A DNA stretch of 27,745 nucleotides from Ettlia oleoabundans (lineage: Eukaryota; Chlorophyta; Chlorophyceae; Chlamydomonadales): assembly GCA_019693395.1 (NCBI GenBank), contig JAAMXP010003411.1:1-27745 (forward strand). The letters are read 5' to 3'. This document shows positions 1 to 10,056 of this stretch, piece by piece (position 1 is the stretch's first letter; each line of letters starts with the position of its first letter). Below the pieces are notes generated by a model. That model had not been told where the DNA came from. It did no database searches and saw only the letters and a list, made by a program, of their open reading frames with translations. The position numbers and the translations under genes are program-made.

Positions 1-773
1 CCTTCCTTCTCCTCCGCCACCCAGCCCTTCACCGCCATTCCTTTCACCTCCTCCCAATCCCCCTCCGCCACCCCCAGTTATCACCGCTCTTTTGGATAGC
101 ACCAGTGGGGAGACGTGCACCCAAAGCTCCAGCAGCCAGTCATTGTCTTCTACCAATCGAGTGGGAGTGGTGTTCACCACCAGCACCAGTGAGGCGACCC
201 TCACATCCGTCACCATGTACCTGCAAGGTGGAGGAAACCGTGCTCCAGGCATCCAGCTGTATACAGCAACCGCCTCCAACGACCCCAGCGGCGCACCCAT
301 CTTCTCCCAGAACTTCTCCCCCAATCCCTCTACTGGTGCTCGTACCCTCACCCTGGCGCCAGCTCCCATCCTTATGGCAAACACCAAGTACATTCTGGTC
401 TTCCTGTACGCCAGCGGGAATCCCCCTTCAATGGCTTGGTATGCCTGCGACCCCGTCACCAGCATCGTCAACGGCGGCGGCATCACCTGGGTCGCCAACC
501 GCCTGAGCACTAACTCAGGCACCACCTGGTGAGCCACGGGGTGGGCTTGGGGGGGTTGGGGAGGGGTTCATGGCTGTTGATACGTTCGTGGCTGCCTGGC
601 TGGCTGGCTGGGTTGCTGATCCTCATGCTGGTGCTTTCCGATTTGCTTTCCCACAAGCCAAGTGGCAACACACCCCGTCCCATCGCACCCTTGCTCATAC
701 CTTCACTGCCCTCTGCAGGTCTGCGCTCACCTCCCCTGACCCACCGGCCTTGGCTGTGTACGGCTATCCGTGA
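1..773 (+). CDS. Proline-rich extracellular protein with choice-of-anchor-R-like domain (3' part)
   Basis: Only the 3' end is in the window; the frame opens at base 2. Exons are 2-528 and 719-773, joined in phase 2 (GTGAGC donor at 529, CTCTGCAG acceptor ending at 718). The last 193 residues are visible. They start with about 30 residues of a Pro/Ser linker resembling the hydroxyproline-rich spacers of algal wall glycoproteins. A beta-rich domain follows with LTSVTMYLQGGG, IQLYTATAS, LTLAPAPILMANTKYILVF and a closing W-S-A-L-T-S-P stretch ending in LAVYGYP. This order (aromatic near a Ser/Gly stretch, then a final LAVYG strand) is what I associate with choice-of-anchor R domains. That family assignment is from memory and only moderately sure. 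It is probably a secreted or wall-associated protein; ligand and function are unknown. The splice is strongly supported because reading on from 528 stops at once at 530-532, while the joined exon restores the terminal strand. Confidence 0.7.
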
Positions 774-1905
774 GTCCAGGCATCCCTCCATTACATTCGG
801 ATCCCAGATCTGAGCTGGGTAGCCAGGAAGAGGCGGCCCCACCTTAAGGCATTCCACGACCCACACCCAAAGGCGTATTCTTTTTTTTTTCGTTTCCTGC
901 GGACTGGATCCGGGCATCCCCAGCTAGGTGCTGGGCCTTTTGCCTGATGTGCTCTACTCTTAAAGCCAGCATGCTCCCATAGATTTTCCCACCCCAACCT
1001 CACCTCTAAAAACTGCACACGTCCTCTGCATTTTGCTTGACTCATTCGGAATGCTGATTGTTTTTTCCTGCATTCCTCTCTGGGAATTCCGCCATGAGCA
1101 GGCCTGAACACATTGTCTGGCCGGTTGGCCATTCCAACCTGCATCTTCTACCGTCCGTGCACGTTCTGCTGCGTTGTGTTTGTGCACCTTCTGAACTTTC
1201 CAGGCCATTGCAATTGGCTACCAGCCCACCCTCCCAATATTCTTGCCCTGCACTTCTTACTAACAACAGCCTCTGCTCTCCGTTCCTCAATCAGGCTCCC
1301 TCGTCGCACATCCAGCTTCAGCTTTGCGACCGATAGTCCACCTGATCGCAGCTTTACTTTCCTACCAAAATCTATTCAACATGTAACAGGCTGCACTCTA
1401 GCTAGCGAGCCCGGGGCCCCAGTGCACTGCCGGTGCACAAACTTGTGATCGAGGGATGCGGACTTCAGTGAAAGGAATTCCTATGCCTCCGCAACTGCTT
1501 CGTTTCCGTTATCAATCACCCGAGTTGTCGCAGTGCTGATGTGCCACATGGAACCCGCCTTGCACCCTTCCCTGCCCGGTCATGCGTCCAAAGATGCACG
1601 GCGCTCGTAACCAATGCAGGGAGGGTGCACAAGTATTGCTGCGATGCAAACTGCAGCTGTCTGTGTGAGTGCCAGTCAGGCCAAGGTGCAGCCTGAGTTA
1701 CGTTGCTGCTCTCCTCACCCGTGATGATGCACAACAGCCGCATGTACTGCCAACGCAGCCATGCAGTACATGTTCTGATACCACGCCACAGGCAAAACAC
1801 GGCTTTGCTGCGCCTCTGTGCACACCGCTTGGTTAGTGGGGAAGCCCGCGCGAGCTCCGGTCACCTTCGGTCTCTAGGTTTGGGATACAGAGCTCCGTTC
1901 CCAGC
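774..1905. other. Intergenic region between the wall-protein gene and epsin
   Basis: I see no supportable gene in this 1.1 kb. The open frames here are short, have no recognisable family features and no matching splice pattern. It should hold the 3' UTR of the upstream gene and the promoter and 5' UTR of epsin. Visible landmarks are a poly-T run near 880-891 and a TGTAA at 1382-1386, which would be about 600 bp after the upstream stop. No TATA box is obvious before 1906. Confidence 0.5.
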
Positions 1906-4900
1906 ATGGAGAAGCTAAAGGAGGTCGACTGGCGAGGCATATACAAAACCGCCACACAAAAAGTGAAGAAGTACACGCTCAACCTCACCGATCTGGAGCT
2001 GAAGGTGGAGGAGGCCACAAACAGCGAGACATGGGGTGAGCCAGCGCGTCATAAACGCTGCTGCTGTTGCTGCACGCAACGCATCGCCCGCTGCGCGAGT
2101 AGCAGGACTGACACTGGCCAGTGTTCGGCTGGGCGGTGGCAGCGTGCAGCGTCCAGCAGTCAAGGGGCCCGGTTGGAGCCAAGAACAGCATCCCCTTCCG
2201 CTGCACGCTTTCAGCTTGTGACTGAGCGGTCTAGTCAAGCTGACTGTCTCGCACCCTGCCACAATTGCAGGGCCCCACGGGAGCGTGATGAACGGTGAGC
2301 GCGGTGTGGCGGTGCCAGACCCCGCGGCACATCCAGCCTCGTATCCCCGCCTTTGCGCTGCACTCTGCTTCCACTTTAGATGGCAACAATCGATGGTGCA
2401 AACAGTGACAAGGCTATGACATTGTTTGGTGGTTACGGGTCAATGCATTGTTTGGTTGCAGAGATTGCTGACGCCGCCTTCGATCCGGAGAACTACCGCC
2501 AGATCATGGGCGTGCTGGCGCGCCGCCTGCAGGAGCGGGTGAGCCTGTCGAGCACAGCATGCGCAAGGGCAGGGGCAAGCATTGGGGGTTAACAGGGTGC
2601 AGGTGCAGCAGCAGCCGCAGGGCCCACGCCGCTCTGCTCCCAGTCCACTGGCCTGCTCTGCCGCCAACCGCATTGCTTACAACGCTCTGCCGGAGCCGCG
2701 TTCGCATGGCCTGGCCAGGTGCCTGTCCCTCTCCCCGCCCCAAGTCCCAAGCGAGCTCCATCCACCCCTCCTTGCTTCTCACCCTGCTCGACGTATGCTT
2801 GCCCCTGGCTGCTGTGTTTGTCTGTCGCGCGTGGTTCCTCAGGACGACAACTGGCGCATGTGCTACAAGGCCCTTCTGCTGCTGGAGCACCTGATCAAGC
2901 ACGGCCCCGGCAAGGTGGTGGGCGACGTTCAGAGCAGCGCCTCCGTGCTGGATCGCCTGCAGCACTTTGAGTACAAGGATGCCAACCTCAGGGACCACGG
3001 TGGGTGGCTGGCTCTCTGGGTGGTTGGATGTGACTGGGCTACCATGGTTGGATGTCTCCGCGGACAGGCGGACAGGTTTGTTGGTGACTGGTTGTGCTCT
3101 AAGAACAAGTGAAAAACAAGGCTGCGTGGATACTTGGTGCGGCAGACTGAAGACTGCAGTATGCCGGAGGCTGCCCGGCTTGGTGCAGCTGCTGATAGAA
3201 CACACACCCATATGTACACGGCAACTCTACAGGCAGCACTTCCAATGTCGTGGGGTCAGCTGTGCCCTTCCCCGCTGGCCGAACCACTTCGCTGGGCTGC
3301 TGTGTGCAGGCGTGAATGTGCGGCACCGGGCCAAAGAAATCCTGCAGCTGGTGAACAATCCGGAGCGATTGCGGGAGGAGAGGGAAAAGGTGGGTGGGCA
3401 CATGCTGGCACACGCATGCTCAGCATGCACGACAGGCTGCATGCAAATGTTGTTTTCGAGGCCCCAATGGTAGTCCCATAGCCAAGGCGAGCCACGCTTG
3501 GCATGCGGGAGCTGCGCCACCAGTGGGCTGCGGTCGAATGACCCTAGTTCCATCCCTCTTTTTTGACCCCGACCATGCCTGCCCCTCCCCCTGCCCGCCG
3601 CTCTATTTTTGGCCGCCCTCAGGCCAAGGCCAACCGCTCCAAGTACCGCGGCGTATCCGCCGACCAGATGCGGTCGGGCGGCTTCTCCTCAGCTTCCTCA
3701 TTCGGCCGCAGCACTTCAGACCACTACAGCTCCACAACCAGCGGCAGCCTGTTCCCGGCAGGCGGCGGCGGTGGCCTGGGTGGCGGCGGCAGCCTGGGTG
3801 GCGGCTTTGGTGGCGGCAGCAGCAGCTATGCCGGCATGAGCCGCAGGTGCGACTTGGGGCGGATCTGCCAGGCTGCCTATGGTGCCCCTGTTCCTGCCTG
3901 CCTCCCTGCCTGCTGCCTGCCTGGCTGCCTGATGCCTGCCTGAGGTGTACCTCATTGGAATGGGCTGCGCCACCATGCAGCCGAAGCTTTGCAGGATCAC
4001 ACAGGCACCGTCAACTGCGCATGCATCACACACCCTCACATTCTCTGAGCACTTCCCTCCCACCCTTCCACTGCCACCCTTGCCTGTGGGTGCAACCCAA
4101 CATAACCACATCCTCCCTTGTCATGCTCCCGCCATTCTCCCCGTTCCTCCCACCCACCCAAACGCGCCTGGCCCTGCCCTCCCACCCAAGCAGGACCGAT
4201 TCGTACGACGAAACCGAGGAGGGGGCCCATTACATTTCCAAGCGGAGCCCTGGCGGCAGCAGTGCTGGCCTCGACCCTGTGGATGGTGGCAGCAGTGGTG
4301 TGCAGGACGCGGTTGCCGCCACCAAGGCCCGCATTGAGCGGCTCAAGATTGAGGAGAAGCCCTCGGCTGAGGGTGAGCAGCACATCAGCCAGCCAAGTGT
4401 GCTGCACCGCTTAGCTGCAGGGGTGGGCTGTGGGTCAGTGGTGGTGGCAGCACTTAGGCGCATGGGGTTGTGTGGAGAGTGCTGTTGACAATACATTTCT
4501 GCGGTGGCAGTGCTGTGTGGTGGCAATGCTAACGCCTTGGTGCACTCCGTAAGCTGCAGCTGGTTTTCGTCCTTGCCTTACCCTGCTTTGCTCCGTCACC
4601 TGCCCAGGCAGCAGGCCATGCCCGCTTTGTTAAAACACAGTTGTCCTGTTGCTCACAAGTCGCCGTGGAGGCACTTGGCCTGATGCTTACAAGGCACCGC
4701 CGTGCATCTTGTTTGCTTGGGTCCTGCAGAGAGCAAGAAGAAGCTGACTGATGTGCGGGTCAACCCCAAGATTGCTGCTTCACTGGGACTAAAAATCCCC
4801 ACCCAGCCGCCCACCGCCCCGCCTGCCCCTGCCGCCACGCCCGCCTCATCATCGCAAGCCGGTGCGGCAGCTTCAGCTGGGGAGCTCGACTTGCTGGGCG

Positions 4901-5829
4901 GCTTGACTGATGAGCCGGCGGTGCTGTCAGAGCAATCGACCGCGCCAGCTCCAGTCGCAGCCGCGGCCCCTGCTGCCGTCGCCGCCCCGTTCGACCCCTT
5001 TGCTGCCGCGCCGCCGGCTCCTGCTGCTTCCAGCTCAGCTCAGCAGCAGGGCTGGGACGCCTTTGGGTCAGCCGCCGCACCCGCAAGCTCTGCACCGCCA
5101 GCTTCTGCTTCAGTTGCAGCGCCTGCTGCAGCACCCTTGGATATGCTTGGAGGCCTGGACTTTGGCGCCCCTGCCCCTTCGGCAGCCGCTGTCATTCAGC
5201 AGCCACATGCGGCGTCAGCCGATCCATTTGCGGCCTTCACAGCCCCGCCGGCGGTCGCACCGCAGACGCTTCCCGGGGCTCCTGCTGCCCTGCTGGCAGC
5301 AACCAAGCCGGCCGCGGCAGCGGCGCTGCCTGCCGTGGCGGCAGGTGTGCCAGCAGCGCTTCCTGAGGACATGTTTGCTGACCTCACTGGCATCAACAGC
5401 CGGCCACAGCAACCCATGGGCCAAGGCAGCCACCCTCCCCCTGCTGCCTCTGCCTCTGCCCCTGCCGCTGGCGGGATGGGTGGGGCCGGCAGCGCTGGCG
5501 CCGGCATGGATGGAGGCATGGGGTGGGGCCTGCCCACCGCCTCCCCACCCTCCCCTGGAAGCGCATTTGGAACCTTTGCTGGCGGCGCTCCCGCCCCTTT
5601 GGCTGCCGCCACACCCAGCAGCATGCAAGGCCTGTCTTCGGGAGGCATGGGCATGGGCGTTGGAGGGCCTAACGGCGGCCAGCTGCTGCCGCAGGGACCC
5701 ATCCACGGGCACGGCCACGGTCGTAGCGGCAGCGTGAATTCCTCCGTTGATTTTGGCAGCTTGAGTTACAGCAGTGGACAGCAGGGCGGCGCCTCGGCAG
5801 CTGACCCCTTTGCAGACTTGCTGAAGTAA
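1906..5829 (+). CDS. Epsin-like clathrin adaptor with ENTH domain (656 aa, 8 exons)
   Basis: Endocytic or trans-Golgi adaptor: the ENTH domain binds phosphoinositides and the disordered tail recruits clathrin and AP complexes. Exons are 1906-2035, 2271-2294, 2462-2538, 2843-2999, 3310-3389, 3623-3846, 4194-4372 and 4730-5829; all phases agree, giving 1971 nt. The ENTH domain spans about residues 15-165: EEATNSETWGPHGSVMNEI, then NYRQIMGVLARRLQER, DDNWRMCYKALLLLEHLIKH, and VNVRHRAKEILQLVNN followed by AKANRSKYRGVS. This is the plant/animal epsin pattern. A Gly/Ser-rich stretch (about 200-230) and a long Ala/Pro/Gly tail follow. The tail carries DPF at 379-381, 455-457 and 649-651, WDAF at 399-402, DLLGGL near 344-349, DMLGGL near 428-433 and DMFADL near 504. 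DPF and WDAF resemble AP-2 appendage ligands; the Leu/acidic boxes may bind clathrin or gamma-ear domains. Which adaptor it uses is inference. I saw no TGTAA after the stop. The gene converges on WDR76. Confidence 0.93.
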
Positions 5830-6263
5830 GTCGGCCTGCGCTTGGCTCTCAGGAACATTTGGTCGTGAAACCAGCAGCGGCAGCGTGTGGTATCAACATC
5901 ATGTGGCACGGCCATGTGCTGCGCTCCATCATGCCCCCCCACCCCGTTGGTGATGCCAGATCCTTAGGCAGGGGCATCCCATGGCGGCCCCTTTATATAA
6001 TGTGTCCCTGCCATCCTCCCGCTTTTTGTCGGTCTGTGGGCACATGATGCGTTTGGCGGCTGGGAGAAACCCATGCTATGCCCACTCTGCGCACTTGCCA
6101 TCCGTCAATTCCCTCCTAGGCCCTCCCGTCAGGTTGCTGCTTACGTTATCCACCAACTCTACCCACCTCTCGTTGCCAACATTTGCCTGATCCTTTAATG
6201 TCATGATCTTCACAAGCAGCATCAGGGTGTGCACCAGTCAAGTAGGGGAAAGGTGCGCAGTGG
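5830..6263. other. Convergent 3' region between epsin and WDR76
   Basis: No gene is seen in these 434 bp. The two flanking genes end towards each other, so the segment should hold both 3' UTRs. I found neither TGTAA on the plus strand nor its complement TTACA for the minus-strand gene. Poly(A) signals may therefore be variant. A TTTATATAAT at about 5991-6000 looks TATA-like but lies between two 3' ends. Confidence 0.45.
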
Positions 6264-9200
6264 TCAGGGGTTTGCCCAGGCGGGTCGAAAGAAGTAGACC
6301 GCCCGACCGGCAGTGCAGATGAGTGGGTCCCCCTGCTGCCCACCACAGCAGGTGGCTCCAATGGAAACATGCGTCTTCCCGCGGCTGATGGTGACACCCG
6401 TGGCGGTGCAATACAGGCTGAGCAAAGTGCTGCGCTCGCAGCCGGTGGCCACGGCGGCGCCGCCTGCCACGAAGCAGGGCTGGTAGATGGATGCTATGCG
6501 GGGCGCTGACGCGTGGCCCAAGAGCCGGTGCAGCGGCTGGGCTGGGCTGCGCAGGTCGTGTAGCAGGATGGATGGGTCGTGGCTGGCCGTGAGCAGGAGG
6601 TGGTTGGCTGTGGGGTGCCAGCGCAGCACATTAATGGCGCTGCTGTGTGCACCCTCAATGACCAGGCTGGGGCCTGCACGGGATCGTTGCAGCATGATCC
6701 AAGGAGTGGCGAGGTTGTTGAAATTTATCTCAGGGCCCACACACGGTGGGTGGTAACGGGCCAGTGGTCAATGGGGTGAATGGCAACCATGCGAGAAGAT
6801 TGGAGGAGAAGCAGCCATGCAGGTGTGGGAGGGGCCACCAGCCGTATGCATTGGCACCATGGTAGCAAAGCACAGTACAGCACTGCACTGCACGGCGCAG
6901 TCCTAAGCATGCATGCTAGTGGCACCTCCAGACCCCTGCACCTGAGCTGGGTGACTGCCGGGCGTCCACCACACACAGCCGGCGGTCGTTGCCGCAGGAG
7001 GCAAATGTGCTGACGTCAGCGCCACCTGGCTGCCACCTGGCACACTTGACCACCCCCTCGTGCAGCTCGTCGTACCGCTGTGCTGCTGCCAGGCTGGTGG
7101 CGGTACCGCTGCCCAGGCTGCTGACGACCACAGTACCATCCTTGGACGCAGTCACCAGCCGGCTGCCCTGCTCGTGCAGCGAGAAGATGCCGCCTGCATG
7201 GTGCACAGTTAGAGCGGTTGATAGGCAACACCTAGTGTGCTGTCTTTCATGGCTTGGGAAGCGCAACATGGGCCATGTAATCCAGTCACCGAGACCAAGT
7301 GACTACCACAAACTAGGTTGCAATGCGCAGTGCTCGGCTACTAGCTGTTCAAACACAGTTGATTGTAATGAATTGCAAGTGCCAGACCTCAGTCCGCTGC
7401 CTGTCCAGTGGACTGGGGAGTGTCCATGGACTGGCTGGACACTCTCTGGACTGGGCTGGGACTGGCCTTCCAGCCCTGGACTGGGACCAGATTTTTCCAA
7501 CGTACATGCTTGCTAGCGAACGAGAACCCATCGGCTCAATAAGCTAGGCAGCAAGGTGAGGCAGCCCAGCCCAGGCTAGCTTAGGTAAGCAGCTGCCGGA
7601 GGCAAGCCCTGCCGGCTGGGCAGGGCTCAGTCCAGCCCAATTCAGTGCTCCCTCGCCATCCCAACTACATGCCCACCCACAAAAGGAACCCCGCAGCTAG
7701 CATCTTACCGTCATGAAGACCACAGGCCTTAACCAGGCACTGCGGCACCGGGCTGCCTCCTCCCGCCTCTGCAGCCCGCCCAAGGTCCCACACGCACACC
7801 GAGCCGTCGTTGCCCGCTGTCAGCAGCAGCGGGACCTCTCCGTTGTTGCCGCTGCCGCTGGCAGTAGCGTCACTACCACTGTCGCTGTTGTGGGTGCTGC
7901 CGACCGAGGCAAACTGCACGTCGCTGACCCAGCCCTTGTGCAGCTTGCGGCTCAGCAGCGGGGGTGCCACGTCATCTGTTGCCAGCTGGCCGCTTTCCAG
8001 CTGCCAGCTGCCGTACACGCTCACCACGCCGTCCTTTCCTCCGGCCTGCATGGAGACGAGGGAGAGGGTGGAGCCCCTCCCAGTGCAGGAGAAGACTGAC
8101 ATGGAAATCATGGTGGATCACAGCAACTAATCACAGCAGGAAACAATGCCAATGGCAACAGTTTAATCGAGGCAACATTAGCAATCTCATCAAACGCGCG
8201 AGTGACAGCAGCAGCCTCAGAAACCGCAGCAACATCAGCAGCTCACCACCACCAGGCCTGGGCGCCAGTCCACGCTGTAAGCCCTGGCCAGAGCCGGGTC
8301 CTGCAGCTGGCCCGCCAGCTGGCAGAAGCCGCACACACGCGCTCCAAGCGCTGCTGTGGCCGCGTTGTCGCCTATGTCGTTGGCACTGCTCTTGCCAGCT
8401 GGGGAAGACAGTACCTCACAGATGTACCGCCGCACCGAGCTGTCATCAAAGTTCAATTCAGGCTCAGGCTCTGTCTCCGGCTCGAGTGCCAGCTCTGCAA
8501 CATTCTGCTGAGCACCCGCGCCTGATGTTCCAGCCTGCAGGAAATATAGGAAGAGGCGTCGGTGAGCGGTGGAGGGGCACAAGTCTTGTGAGCGGCAAAC
8601 CAGCATGCCAAGCTGGGCGCCAGGGTTGCAGGTGCGCAGAAGGCAGGCAGTGTGACAAACAACTGCACAACAGTACAAGATTACGTACCTCGCTCCCCAC
8701 TGCGGAGCTTCGGGTGCGAGTTGAGCGGCGCAGAGCTGCAGGCGCTGCCCCGACCTCGCTGGCTGCGGCACGCTTCCGTGTGGGCCGCTTGGCTGTCTGT
8801 GAAGCCAATGGTCTCTTGTGCTTTATGCCTGGCCCGCCGAGGCCCATACTCACCATCATCTGCGGTCAGGGATGGAGCAAGCGGAGGCAGCAAGGCATCT
8901 ACTGAACTGCTGAGCATGAGCATGAGGGCGGCTGGGCTGGCAAGCTAGGTTTTGGCAGGCATGAAGTATAGATCTCATCTCCGGCTTGCTTACCTGCCAC
9001 AGAGCCTGTTTGTTCCAACGTACCTCCTGGTTGCGCCGAATGCGTGCCAGTCGCTGAAGCTCGTACTCGGTGAGCCCAGTGCCGCTGGTGCAGGCCTCGT
9101 TGGCGCAGGGCGCTGATGCAGCACCACTGCCAATAGGATCGAATCCTGCCGTAACCTCATGGTCGGCTGCCGCTGCCGCTGCCACTGCTGTTTCCGCCGT

Positions 9201-9827
9201 GGGTGCTGCCAGTGTGTCACTGTTGGCTGTGTCGCCAACGCCACCCACACCAGGCATTGCGGTGTCACTTCCACTGCTGCCGCCATTGGCTATGACTGTC
9301 ACATGCAGCTGCTCTGCCCCCTCACCCTCATCCTCGCCATCCTGCTGTGCATGTCGCTGCTCAGGCACAGGATTGAGCTGTAACTGATTTTGTTGCTGCT
9401 GTTGTTCCTCCTGCGGGAGAAGTGGCAGCGAGCCTCTGCCATCTGCCTGTTGACCGTGCAGATTCAGCTTGGCTGCGACTGTGGGCGGAAGCTGCTGTTG
9501 CTGCTGCTGCTGCAGTGCCTCTTTGCGGTGGTCTAATGTAGGTGAACAGGCTGTGCCTGAAGCTAACTCCGAGTCGAATCCATGGAAGATGTCGGCTGAA
9601 GGGGTAGGTGCTAAAGCTACGCAAACAGGGGCCGCTAAGGGTGGCGGCGGACAGTCCGCCTGCTGCCTGTTGTCGGCTGTCGCTGCTGCTTGAGCGAGGG
9701 TGCGCGGGTTTCGTCCGCCGCATGGCCGCTGCTCATTCAACGGCTGCTGCGGCGACCTTGGCACAGCGACCTTGGCGAAGTATGAGTGCAGGGACCTTTG
9801 CCCAGCCTCGGTCTTTTGCTTCTTCAT
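6264..9827 (-). CDS. WDR76: WDR76/CMR1-type WD40 protein with N-terminal PIP box (753 aa, 6 exons)
   Basis: Nuclear WD40 protein related to WDR76 and yeast Cmr1, known for binding damaged DNA and for association with chromatin and protein quality-control sites. Exons in coding order are 9827-9024, 8859-8689, 8534-8247, 8045-7709, 7193-6942 and 6673-6264; phases agree, giving 2262 nt. The start ATG at 9827-9825 precedes KKQKTEAG and then QRSLHSYF (residues 10-17), a perfect PIP-box spacing. A disordered Q-rich region follows. The family signature LTEYELQRLARIRRNQE joins MMVSMGLGGPGIK across intron 1, a short helix plus SLGL-type motif seen before the propeller in this family. Beta-propeller evidence includes RAYSVDWRPGLVV, DGVVSVYGSW, LLTAGNDGSVCVWDL, GGIFSLHEQGSRLVTASKDG, HEGVVKCARWQPGG, FASCGNDRRLCVVDAR and AINVLRWHPTANHLLLTAS. 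It is longer than the yeast and human proteins because of the N-terminal low-complexity segment. It is divergent from the GRAM-like gene. Confidence 0.9.
7194..7708 (-). repeat. WDR76 intron 4 with inverted and direct CTGGACTGG-type repeats
   Basis: This 515-bp intron of the WDR76 gene contains a run of degenerate CTGGACTGG-like units at roughly 7405-7490. Within it GAGTGTCCA (7418-7426) and TGGACACTC (7436-7444) form a 9-bp inverted repeat around a 9-bp spacer, so the RNA could form a hairpin. No coding exon is visible inside. It may be ordinary intronic simple sequence. Confidence 0.5.
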
Positions 9828-10056
9828 GGCTGCAGTCGGCGCAGCACAATATTTCGATGTGACCTGATGAGGCTGAGACAAAACACTAGCGCAGCATGTC
9901 CTCAGCAGCAGCCAGCTGTCATATGAACGGGGGTTTTGCCCTCGAACAAGCGAAAATGGCCTCGGGGAGGTCCATCAAATCACTACAAATAGCCACCTCG
10001 TTCGACAGCGGGCGAGGTTTTGTTTGGCATTCAATACCAGTCCCACTTGTGGCTGA
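9828..10056. promoter_or_regulatory. Short divergent promoter region between WDR76 and the GRAM-like gene
   Basis: Only 229 bp separate the two start codons, so both promoters and both 5' UTRs must share this segment or overlap the genes. No TATA box is clear. The segment is slightly less GC-rich than the coding sequence. Use as a bidirectional promoter is inference from gene orientation. Confidence 0.5.

Noticed and set aside
2504..3211. 235-codon open frame on the minus strand inside the epsin gene
   Set aside because: It is antisense to the epsin exon encoding DDNWRMCYKALLLLEHL and has no family features; GC-rich DNA commonly leaves such shadow frames.
3394..4488. Long open frame of 364 codons on the plus strand
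   Set aside because: It runs across epsin introns and exons; only its part at 4194-4372 coincides with an in-frame epsin exon, and the rest has intron-like pyrimidine-rich composition.
5991..6000. TATA-like TTTATATAAT
   Set aside because: It lies between two convergent 3' ends and no start codon of a supported gene follows it.
7964..8905. 313-codon plus-strand frame across WDR76
   Set aside because: It is antisense to three confirmed WDR76 exons and their introns, with no recognisable domain.
9950..9956. TTTTCGC (minus strand) as an E2F site for WDR76
   Set aside because: It fits the E2F core imperfectly and a 7-bp match in 229 bp is not convincing.
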